From contig CAJOKY010000161.1 of the NCBI GenBank assembly GCA_905235425.1, forward strand, positions 1-5,667: a stretch of 5,667 nt of DNA, written 5' to 3'. Shown piece by piece: positions 1 to 5,507 of this stretch. The notes under the pieces were generated by a model. That model had not been told where the DNA came from. It saw only the letters and a list, made by a program, of their open reading frames with translations, and ran no database searches. The stretch's first letter is position 1. Every line of letters begins with the position of its first letter. Origin of the DNA: an uncultured Selenomonadaceae bacterium. GTDB lineage: Bacteria; Bacillota; Negativicutes; Selenomonadales; Selenomonadaceae. Position numbers and translations under genes: made by a program.

Positions 1-1661
1 CGGCAAGCACGACCGATAATTCTTTCAAGTTCACGTACGCCGGATTCGCGCGTATACTCTGCAATAATCTTCTGCAGTACGCCCTTTGCAAAAACCAAAT
101 CGCCTGTTTTAAGTCCGTTATTTTCTTTCTGTCTTTTCGTAAGGTAGCGTTTCGCAATTTCAAATTTTTCCTGCTCGGTGTAACTGGAAAGGTTTATAAC
201 TTCCATTCTGTCACGCAACGGCTTAGGTATCGTCGCAATGTTATTCGCCGTGACAATCCATAAAACGCGCGAAAGATCAAAGGCAGTATCAATGTAATGG
301 TCGGTGAAAGAATTATTTTGTTCGGGGTCAAGCACTTCTAAAAGCGCTGACGAAGGATCGCCGCTGTAGCCGTCCTTGCCGAGTTTATCGACTTCGTCAA
401 GCAGGAAGACGGGATTATTTGAACCTGCCTTTTTTAAACCTTGAATAATCCTGCCGGGCAATGCGCCTACATAAGTTCGACGATGACCGCGAATTTCAGC
501 CTCATCACGAATGCCGCCCAATGACGCACGAATAAATTTCCTGTTCATTGCCTTAGCAACGCTTGAGGCGAGAGACGTTTTACCTACGCCGGGCGGACCT
601 ACAAGACATAAAATCGGTGCAGGTTTATCTTTCGTCAAAACCTTCACGGCAAGAAAATCTAAAATGCGGTCTTTAACTTTTTCCAAGCCGTAATGATCCG
701 CGTCCAAAATTTTAGCCGCCTTGACTATGTCGTTTGAATCTTCCGTCTGAATGTTCCAAGGCAAGTCAAAAAGCCACTCAATGTACGTACGAATAACGCT
801 AGACTCCTGCGCCATTGACGGCAGGCGCTCTATGCGCGTAATTTCTTTTTCGACAATTTCTTTCACTTCGTCGGGATAATTTCCCTCTTCTAATTTTTTT
901 CGATATTCCGCAGAAGTTTCAGAAACGTCCTCATCTTCGCCCAATTCCTTATGAATAGCTCTAAGCTGTTCGCGAAGGTAACTATCCTTTTGAATTTTTT
1001 CAATTTGCCCGCGTACTCGCTGATTAATTTGAACTTCCATTTGCAGAACGTCAAGTTCCCGTGCCAAAATTGCGTAAAGTCTTTCCAGCCTGTCTTCAAC
1101 GTCCAACGCTTCCAAAAGTTCCTGCCGCTTATCCAACTTTAAATTTAGGTGACTGGCGATTAAATCAGCAAGCCTGCCGATATCTTCCAAAATCGTGACA
1201 GCAATAAATGTTTCGGAAGGAATGCGCTTGCTGAGTTTTACCCACTCTTCAAATTCGTGAACAACGCCTTTAACCAGCGCTTCAAGTTGCAGTGATTCTT
1301 CCCAAGCGTCTTCGTAAACTTCTATATCAACTTCCGTGTAATTTTCCAAGTCACGGTAATCCGTCATTACGGCGCGATTATTTCCCTCTACCAATACGCG
1401 AACATTGCCGTCCGGCATTTTCATTATCTGCCTAACTTCCGCAACTGTACCGACGGTGTAAAGATCTTCGCGTGTAGGGTTTTCTTCGTCAGAATCTTTC
1501 TGCGCGACTAAAAAAATTCGCCTGTCTGCAACCATTGCCGCTTCCAATGCATCTATGGAATTTTCGCGCCCTATGTCAAGGTGCATTATCATATTTGGGA
1601 AGACTGTAACGCCGCGCAGAGGGACAAGCGGCAAAGTCACCGTTTCAATTATATGTGTCAA
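1..1661 (-). CDS. lon: Lon protease (LonA type), N-terminal 553 residues, cut by window edge
   Basis: ATP-dependent serine protease that degrades misfolded and selected regulatory proteins in the cytoplasm. The frame is open from a TTG at 1661 to the left edge with no stop; 553 codons of an expected ~770-800 are present. The N-terminal substrate-binding domain begins with LPLVPLRG and covers roughly residues 9-200, followed by a helical, charged linker. The AAA+ module shows Walker A GPPGVGKT (355-362), Walker B VFLLDEVDK (418-426), a sensor-1 asparagine in TANN (473-474), an arginine-finger segment LRDRMEV (R485) and sensor-2 arginine in SGVRELER (R543). These positions match E. coli Lon within about one residue, so no frameshift is likely. 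The Ser-Lys protease domain lies outside the window, so activity cannot be judged here. TTG is chosen because an in-frame stop (1689-1691) lies just upstream, no ATG intervenes, and GGGCGGTGA sits 4 bases before it. It follows clpX after 105 bases and probably shares its transcript. Confidence 0.97.
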   Translation of the reverse strand, partial: MTHIIETVTLPLVPLRGVTVFPNMIMHLDIGRENSIDALEAAMVADRRIFLVAQKDSDEENPTREDLYTVGTVAEVRQIMKMPDGNVRVLVEGNNRAVMTDYRDLENYTEVDIEVYEDAWEESLQLEALVKGVVHEFEEWVKLSKRIPSETFIAVTILEDIGRLADLIASHLNLKLDKRQELLEALDVEDRLERLYAILARELDVLQMEVQINQRVRGQIEKIQKDSYLREQLRAIHKELGEDEDVSETSAEYRKKLEEGNYPDEVKEIVEKEITRIERLPSMAQESSVIRTYIEWLFDLPWNIQTEDSNDIVKAAKILDADHYGLEKVKDRILDFLAVKVLTKDKPAPILCLVGPPGVGKTSLASSVAKAMNRKFIRASLGGIRDEAEIRGHRRTYVGALPGRIIQGLKKAGSNNPVFLLDEVDKLGKDGYSGDPSSALLEVLDPEQNNSFTDHYIDTAFDLSRVLWIVTANNIATIPKPLRDRMEVINLSSYTEQEKFEIAKRYLTKRQKENNGLKTGDLVFAKGVLQKIIAEYTRESGVRELERIIGRAC

Positions 1662-1665
1662 TATT

Positions 1666-1674
1666 TCACCGCCC
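1666..1674 (-). promoter_or_regulatory. Ribosome binding site of lon
   Basis: GGGCGGTGA on the minus strand, 4 bases before the TTG start at 1661. It decides the choice of TTG over the later in-frame ATG codons of the NMIMH segment, which have lost the conserved LPLVPLRG start of the Lon N-domain. Confidence 0.7.
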
Positions 1675-1690
1675 TGCCTTATTGGAAATT

Positions 1691-1780
1691 AGTGAGTAGT
1701 TAGTAGTAAGTAGTGAGTAGTGTAATACTACTTACTATTTACTACTTACTACTTACTATTTACTACTTACTTTTTACTAA
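1691..1780. repeat. Inverted heptanucleotide array in the clpX-lon spacer
   Basis: On the plus strand four AGTNAGT heptads (1691-1718) run into a 5-base loop (1722-1726). Heptads of ACTACTT/ACTATTT follow, with starts at 1727, 1734, 1741, 1748, 1755 and 1762, plus degenerate ACTTTTT (1769) and ACTAATC (1776). The two arms are reverse complements in the same 7-base register. Pairing 1691-1721 with 1727-1757 gives 27 matches in 31 positions, with mismatches scattered along the stem. The array fills most of the 105-base spacer and runs into the last codons and stop of clpX. No T-run follows on either strand, so it is not a standard intrinsic terminator. Role unknown; mRNA stabilisation, processing or partial transcriptional attenuation before lon are possibilities (inference). 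Confidence 0.9.
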
Positions 1781-3002
1781 TCTTTACAATCGGCTCTTTG
1801 TTTAAAAGTACGTCATCTTTCGTAATTGTGCAAACAGTACTGCCGCCGACGGAAGGAATTTCAAACATAACATTTCGCATAATTCTTTCTAAAATGGATC
1901 GCAGTCCCCTCGCGCCGGTATTACGTTGAATCGCTTCACGCGCAATTAACCTTAACGCCTCGTCTTCAAATACCAATTTGGCGTCGTCCATTTTCATCAG
2001 CTTTTTGTACTGCTTAATCAGCGCATTTTTCGGCTTGGTTAAAATACTTACCAGCGCTTCTTCGTCGAGTTCGTCAAGCGTCACGATAATCGGCAGGCGT
2101 CCTACAAGTTCCGGTATCAATCCGACGTTTAATAAATCGTCCGGCATAACTTCGCGCAGAAGTTTACTTATGTCTTTATCACTCTTTGTAGGTTGCGCCG
2201 CGCCGAATCCCATTTTACTGCCGTGCAGACGCTTTTCAATAATTTTATCCAAATCGTTAAACGCGCCGCCGCAAATGAACAAAACATTTTTCGTGTTGAA
2301 TGAAACCATTGCCGGCATTGGTTGATGATGACTGCCCGGCACGGGTACATTGACGTTACTGCCTTCCAAAACTTTTAAAAGCGCCTGTTGTACGCCTTCG
2401 CCGGAAATGTCACGCGTCATACCCGGTTTACGCGCAATTTTATCTATCTCGTCAATATAAATTATCCCGCGCTCTGCACGCGCCAAATCGCCGTTAGCCG
2501 CCTGTATCAGCGCCAAAAGCATATCGTCAACGTCTTCACCTACATAGCCCGCCTCTGTCAAAGAATTTGCGTCTACTATGGCAAGCGGTACGTTTAAAAT
2601 TTTAGCTAACGTCTGCGCCAAAAGTGTTTTGCCGCTACCGGTAGGACCTATCATTAAGATATTGGACTTTTGCAGTTCGACATCTTCTTTTTTGTTATTA
2701 TTGGGCTGTCCAATGCGCTTGTAGTGATTGTAAACGGCAACAGAAAGAGTCTTTTTAGCCTCTGCCTGCCCGATAACGTATTGGTCAAGAATGGAGCAAA
2801 TAGTTTTCGGCTTGGGAAGATTTTCAGCGCTGATTAAATCTTCGGCGTTGTCGTCATTGTCTAAAATTTCGGTGCAAAGTTTTATGCAACCGTCGCAAAT
2901 ATATACGCCGCCCGGTCCTGCTACAAGTCTTTCAACTTGATTATCGAGTTTGCCGCAAAAGGAACATTTATATACATTGGGATTACTCCCGAATTTTAAC
3001 AA
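1767..3002 (-). CDS. clpX: ATP-dependent Clp protease ATP-binding subunit ClpX
   Basis: AAA+ unfoldase that recognises protein substrates, unfolds them with ATP and threads them into ClpP; it also acts alone as a chaperone. The 411 residues are near the family length (~410-425). An N-terminal zinc-binding domain has C13, C16, C36 and C39. Then come Walker A GPTGSGKT (119-126), pore-1 loop GYVG (152-155), Walker B IIYIDEID (180-187), pore-2 region TRDISGEGVQQ (196-206), arginine finger in VGRLP (R302) and sensor-2 GARGLR (R365). The ClpP-docking loop reads MGF (264-266) rather than IGF. The RKH-loop position reads GSHHQP (223-228) instead of GGRKHP, which is odd. The start is TTG: an in-frame TGA lies 12 bases upstream and GAGGTGAGG sits just before it. 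clpP is upstream after 137 bases, the expected partner. The last codons and TAA stop fall inside a heptad repeat array. Confidence 0.98.
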   Translation of the reverse strand: MLKFGSNPNVYKCSFCGKLDNQVERLVAGPGGVYICDGCIKLCTEILDNDDNAEDLISAENLPKPKTICSILDQYVIGQAEAKKTLSVAVYNHYKRIGQPNNNKKEDVELQKSNILMIGPTGSGKTLLAQTLAKILNVPLAIVDANSLTEAGYVGEDVDDMLLALIQAANGDLARAERGIIYIDEIDKIARKPGMTRDISGEGVQQALLKVLEGSNVNVPVPGSHHQPMPAMVSFNTKNVLFICGGAFNDLDKIIEKRLHGSKMGFGAAQPTKSDKDISKLLREVMPDDLLNVGLIPELVGRLPIIVTLDELDEEALVSILTKPKNALIKQYKKLMKMDDAKLVFEDEALRLIAREAIQRNTGARGLRSILERIMRNVMFEIPSVGGSTVCTITKDDVLLNKEPIVKISKK

Positions 3003-3004
3003 TT

Positions 3005-3013
3005 CCTCACCTC
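3005..3013 (-). promoter_or_regulatory. Ribosome binding site of clpX
   Basis: GAGGTGAGG on the minus strand ends 2 bases before the TTG start at 3002; its AGGTG core is at the usual 5-base distance. Together with the in-frame TGA just upstream it fixes the TTG start. The 12 bases TAAATGAGGTGA containing it are identical to those in front of clpP. Confidence 0.8.
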
Positions 3014-3015
3014 AT

Positions 3016-3142
3016 TTAGGGAACAGGGATTAAGGATTAGATTGTAGATTGTAGAGAGTAGATTGTAGAAGGTAGATAGTAGAAAACCTACCCCCTACCC
3101 TCTACCTCCTACCCTCTACCTCCTACCCCCTAACACCTACTA
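3016..3142. repeat. Inverted heptanucleotide array in the clpP-clpX spacer
   Basis: On the plus strand the left arm is a run of heptads from 3016: TTAGGGA, ACAGGGA, TTAAGGA, TTAGATT, then six GTAGANN units to 3085. The right arm is eight heptads of NCTANNN from 3087 (CCTACCC, TCTACCT and relatives) to 3142. Thus TAG recurs every 7 bases on the left and CTA every 7 bases on the right. Folding around the loop at 3083-3087 pairs the core of successive heptads, 4-6 bases each, separated by 1-3 mismatches. The transcript would carry the purine-rich arm first. The final heptad includes the clpP stop codon, and the left arm ends 3 bases from the clpX ribosome binding site. No T-run follows, so this is not a standard terminator. 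Confidence 0.9.
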
Positions 3143-3748
3143 TTCTTTTTCTTCGTCGGTATTGACGGGACGAGTAATAACGTCGTCAATCAAGCCGTAT
3201 TCTTTAGCATCCTGCGCCGTCATAAAATTATCACGTTCTGTATCTGCCATAACTTTTTCACGCGGCTGACCGGTGTGTTTGCAAAGTATATCGTTGCCGA
3301 CTTCGCGCAGTCTCAAAATTTCGCGTGCTTGTATTTGAATATCGGTAGATTGACCGCTTGCACCGCCCAAAGGCTGATGAATCATAATTCGCGCCAAAGG
3401 CAGAGCGAAACGTTTACCCTTCGCACCGGCGGTTAAAAGCAGTGAACCCATACTCGCCGCCTGCCCAATGCAAATGGTTGAAACGTCCGGCTTGATATAC
3501 TGCATTGTATCATAAATTGCAAGACCCGCCGTAACAATGCCGCCTGGACTGTTTATGTAAAGGTGAATGTCTTTTTCGGGATCTTCAGACTCCAAAAAAA
3601 GCATCTGCGCGACGATTGAGTTAGCCACGTCATCGCTTATCGGTCCGCCCAAAAAAATTATCCTGTCCTTCAAAAGACGCGAATATATATCGTAAGCTCT
3701 TTCGCCGTATCCTGTCTTCTCAATTACCATAGGAACATAGTACGCCAT
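3140..3748 (-). CDS. clpP: ATP-dependent Clp protease proteolytic subunit ClpP
   Basis: Serine peptidase (family S14) forming two stacked heptameric rings that degrade proteins fed in by ClpX or other Clp ATPases. The 202 residues match the family length (~195-207). The catalytic triad is visible as S99 in GQAASMGS, H124 in MIHQPLGG and D173 in ERDNFM. The oxyanion/substrate strand NSPGG (66-70) and the handle-helix segment QSTDIQIQAREIL (133-145) are intact. The N-terminus MAYYVPMVIEKT carries the short propeptide-like loop usual in this family. The ATG start at 3748 has GAGGTGA 4 bases upstream. The C-terminus ends in an acidic EEKE and stops with TAG, immediately followed by a heptad repeat array. 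tig lies upstream after 171 bases and clpX downstream, the classic order. No CtsR operator was seen in front of it. Confidence 0.99.
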   Translation of the reverse strand: MAYYVPMVIEKTGYGERAYDIYSRLLKDRIIFLGGPISDDVANSIVAQMLFLESEDPEKDIHLYINSPGGIVTAGLAIYDTMQYIKPDVSTICIGQAASMGSLLLTAGAKGKRFALPLARIMIHQPLGGASGQSTDIQIQAREILRLREVGNDILCKHTGQPREKVMADTERDNFMTAQDAKEYGLIDDVITRPVNTDEEKE

Positions 3749-3752
3749 AATG

Positions 3753-3759
3753 TCACCTC
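3753..3759 (-). promoter_or_regulatory. Ribosome binding site of clpP
   Basis: GAGGTGA on the minus strand, 4 bases before the ATG at 3748. It lies directly beside a heptad repeat array and is embedded in the same 12 bases (TAAATGAGGTGA) found before clpX. Confidence 0.85.
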
Positions 3760-3765
3760 ATTTAT

Positions 3766-3839
3766 TTAGGGATTAGGGAACAGGGATTAGGGATTAGAAA
3801 CAGGGATTAGAAACATCTAAAAGCCAATCCCCCTAATTA
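3766..3839. repeat. Heptanucleotide TTAGGGA array with inverted partner in the tig-clpP spacer
   Basis: On the plus strand TTAGGGA heptads stand at 3766, 3773 and 3787 with ACAGGGA at 3780 and TTAGAAA at 3794. A 6-base CAGGGA (3801) and TTAGAAA (3807) follow, so the register slips by one base once. An inverted partner, CCAATCCCC (3824-3832), can pair with AGGGATTAG (3802-3810): nine pairs including two G-T wobbles, around a 13-base loop. Five GGG runs occur at 3769, 3776, 3783, 3790 and 3803; the first four are separated by exactly 4 bases, a canonical G-quadruplex pattern on the template strand. The rest of this 171-base spacer (3840-3919) is AT-rich next to the tig stop and shows only a weak promoter candidate. 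Confidence 0.85.
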
Positions 3840-3862
3840 GCAAACGCGCGATTAGAAGTCAA
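3834..3862 (-). promoter_or_regulatory. Weak candidate internal promoter for clpP
   Basis: On the minus strand TTGACT (3862-3857), five of six matches to the sigma-70/sigma-A -35 consensus, is followed after 17 bases by TAATTA (3839-3834), a poor -10, preceded by TG plus one base as in extended -10 promoters. Transcripts would start near 3827 and include the heptad array in an ~80-base leader. The -10 is weak enough that this may be chance. Confidence 0.22.
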
Positions 3863-3919
3863 GCTTTACGCCGCTCCCAATCGCCGTTTAAAAATTTTAA
3901 ATAGCTTTATAAAAATTTA

Positions 3920-5404
3920 CTAAGAATCCGCGTTTTTGTCAACCGCCGACTCTGATTTTTCTTTATCGCCTGCAACTTTTTCTGCCGTAGCTTTATCATC
4001 TGCCTTAACTTCGTCTTTAGCCGCAACTTCATCTTTAGCCGCAACTTCATCTTTAGTTTCGGCAACTTCATCTTTAGCCGCAACGTCCGCTTTATCGTCT
4101 TCAGCTTTTTCAGCGCCTGCCATATTGTCGAAGATAAACTGCATGGCTTTTTGACGGCGAACATTTCCAATGACGGTTTGAATTTGCCCGTTGTCTTTCA
4201 GCGCCTTTACAATTTGCTTGGGCGTCGCACGATACATGCTTGCCATACGCGCAATTTCCATATTCAAATCGGTATCTTCAACTTTAATATTTTCAATCTG
4301 CGCGACTTCCTCAAGCAACATTTCAGTAAGAAGATTTTTTTCAGCCTCTTCGCGATAATCTTTGCGCAGATCATCAGCACTCATACCATTGGCGGCGAGG
4401 TAAACTTCCAATTTAAGCCCCTGCACCTGCAAATTGGCATCAAGCTCGTTCACCATCTGTTCAACGCGATTGTCAACCATTACCGGCGGCATGTCAACTT
4501 TCATATCGTCAACTGCTTTTTGAAGAGCATCTTCACGCTGTTTATAAAGTGCATTGCGTTCCGCCATTGCTTCCAAATTTTTTCTAATGCTGTCTTGGAA
4601 TTTTTCAAGCGTATCAAAGCCGCTGACTTTTTTAATAAACTCTTCATTAAGCTCCGGCAATTTTTTACGCTTGATACTTTGAATTTTACAATGGAACACG
4701 GCAGGTTTTTCGGCAAGGTCTTTAGCGTGATAGCCTTCGGGGAAGGTAACTTTAACGTCTTTTTCTTCGCCGATTTTCAAGCCGATAAGCTGTTCTTCAA
4801 AGTTATCAATAAAACGATGTGAGCCGATTGTAAGCGGTGCGCCTTTAGCTTCGCCGCCTTCAAATTTTTTACCGTCAACAGTGCCGACATAATCAAGCGT
4901 AATGAAATCGCCGTCAGCAACGGCATCATCTGCGGGAGCGTCAATCATTTCGGCGTGGTTTTCGCGAATATGTTCAATTTGGTGTTCAACGTCTTCATCA
5001 GTTACGGGTTTAACAACTTTTTCGACTTCAAGTCCTTTGTATTCGCCGACGGTTACTTTGGGATAAGGAGTATACTTCAATGTGAAAACGAAGTCTTTTC
5101 CTTCTTCGCATGTAACAATCTCCGGCTTCATTTCGGTAACGGGCATGTACTTCATTGTATTCAAAAGGTCGTTAGCGCCCTTGCGAATAAGAATTTCAGC
5201 CGCTTCGTCCAAAATTGCGCCTTTGCCGAAGTAGTTTTCCAAAATCTGCGCAGGGGGAACTTTGCCCTTGCGAAAGCCCGGAATATTTACGCGCGAGGCA
5301 AGCTGTTTACAGGCGCGACCTTTAGACTTTTCAAGCTCTGCCGCGTCAAAAGTTATCGTAGCCTCACTTTCGTAATTATCTATGCTTTTAATGGTAAATT
5401 TCAT
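3920..5404 (-). CDS. tig: Trigger factor, ribosome-associated chaperone with extended repetitive C-terminus
   Basis: Peptidyl-prolyl isomerase and chaperone that docks on the ribosome near protein L23 and shields nascent chains. The N-terminal ribosome-binding domain carries the signature GFRKGK (43-48). The FKBP-type isomerase domain runs about 163-246 (DGDFITLDYVG, IGSHRFIDNFEEQLIG). The helical C-terminal substrate cradle runs about 250-428 and ends RRQKAMQFIFDNMA. At 494 residues it exceeds the usual ~425-435 because of a tail from about residue 430. The tail is made of AAKDEV-like units (18-base DNA repeats at 4007-4099) plus lysine, glutamate and alanine, with no aromatic residues and probably disordered. 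The ATG at 5404 is the only reasonable start and gives the normal family N-terminus. The ribosome binding site GGGAGGT is 12 bases away, longer than usual. It is the first gene of the cluster, just after a terminator and a candidate promoter. Confidence 0.98.
   Translation of the reverse strand: MKFTIKSIDNYESEATITFDAAELEKSKGRACKQLASRVNIPGFRKGKVPPAQILENYFGKGAILDEAAEILIRKGANDLLNTMKYMPVTEMKPEIVTCEEGKDFVFTLKYTPYPKVTVGEYKGLEVEKVVKPVTDEDVEHQIEHIRENHAEMIDAPADDAVADGDFITLDYVGTVDGKKFEGGEAKGAPLTIGSHRFIDNFEEQLIGLKIGEEKDVKVTFPEGYHAKDLAEKPAVFHCKIQSIKRKKLPELNEEFIKKVSGFDTLEKFQDSIRKNLEAMAERNALYKQREDALQKAVDDMKVDMPPVMVDNRVEQMVNELDANLQVQGLKLEVYLAANGMSADDLRKDYREEAEKNLLTEMLLEEVAQIENIKVEDTDLNMEIARMASMYRATPKQIVKALKDNGQIQTVIGNVRRQKAMQFIFDNMAGAEKAEDDKADVAAKDEVAETKDEVAAKDEVAAKDEVKADDKATAEKVAGDKEKSESAVDKNADS
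4007..4099 (-). repeat. 18-base coding tandem repeats in the tig tail
   Basis: Plus-strand units start at 4007, 4025, 4043, 4064 and 4082. Four are 18 bases long; the one at 4043 is 21 bases because of a 3-base insertion. Units 2 and 4 are identical (AACTTCATCTTTAGCCGC), unit 1 differs by one base, and unit 5 is diverged. They encode AAKDEV-type hexapeptides in frame. Near-identity at the DNA level suggests recent slippage or unequal recombination, so copy number may vary between strains (inference). Confidence 0.85.
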
Positions 5405-5416
5405 CTTAAAATTATG

Positions 5417-5423
5417 ACCTCCC
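5417..5423 (-). promoter_or_regulatory. Ribosome binding site of tig
   Basis: GGGAGGT on the minus strand, a strong match to the anti-SD complement, but 12 bases before the ATG at 5404 instead of the usual 5-9. No in-frame ATG, GTG or TTG exists in between, so the annotated start stands. Confidence 0.7.
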
Positions 5424-5450
5424 GTTAAAAATAATTACGGCACGGCGTCA

Positions 5451-5479
5451 ATCTTAACACAGCGGCAAAAAAAAAACAA
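5451..5479 (-). promoter_or_regulatory. Candidate promoter of the tig-clpP-clpX-lon unit
   Basis: On the minus strand the -10 TAAGAT (5456-5451; four of six matches) is preceded by TGT, giving an extended -10 (TGTTAAGAT). A weak -35, TTGTTT (5479-5474), lies 17 bases upstream and overlaps the T-run of the upstream terminator. The predicted start near 5444 gives a leader of about 40 bases ending in the tig ribosome binding site. Position between terminator and first gene supports it; the weak -35 tempers it. Confidence 0.42.
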
Positions 5480-5500
5480 TACTTTATGGCGAAAGTACCG
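5467..5500 (-). terminator. Rho-independent terminator upstream of tig
   Basis: On the minus strand CGGTACTTT (5500-5492) pairs with AAAGTATTG (5485-5477) around the loop CGCCAT. This makes nine pairs including two G-T wobbles, followed at once by ten T residues (5476-5467). No T-run follows the stem on the plus strand, so it works in one direction. It starts 7 bases after the stop of the upstream partial frame, marking the end of that gene and separating it from tig. Confidence 0.75.
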
Positions 5501-5507
5501 TACAAAA

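Noticed and set aside
1..1661. Possible truncation or frameshift of lon
   Set aside because: The frame is uninterrupted and all AAA+ motifs lie at the residue numbers expected from E. coli Lon; the missing protease domain is due to the window edge.
1978..2325. Plus-strand open frame of 115 residues opposite clpX
   Set aside because: Serine-rich shadow of the conserved ClpX frame with no convincing start signal.
3016..3142. CRISPR-like repeat-spacer arrangement
   Set aside because: Units are 7 bases with no unique spacers between them and reverse direction in the middle, so this is a tandem inverted array.
4151..5428. Two plus-strand open frames (4151-4822 and 4955-5428) opposite tig
   Set aside because: They lie fully or almost fully antisense to a well-conserved trigger factor gene, have phenylalanine/asparagine-rich compositions typical of shadow frames, and show no recognisable domain.
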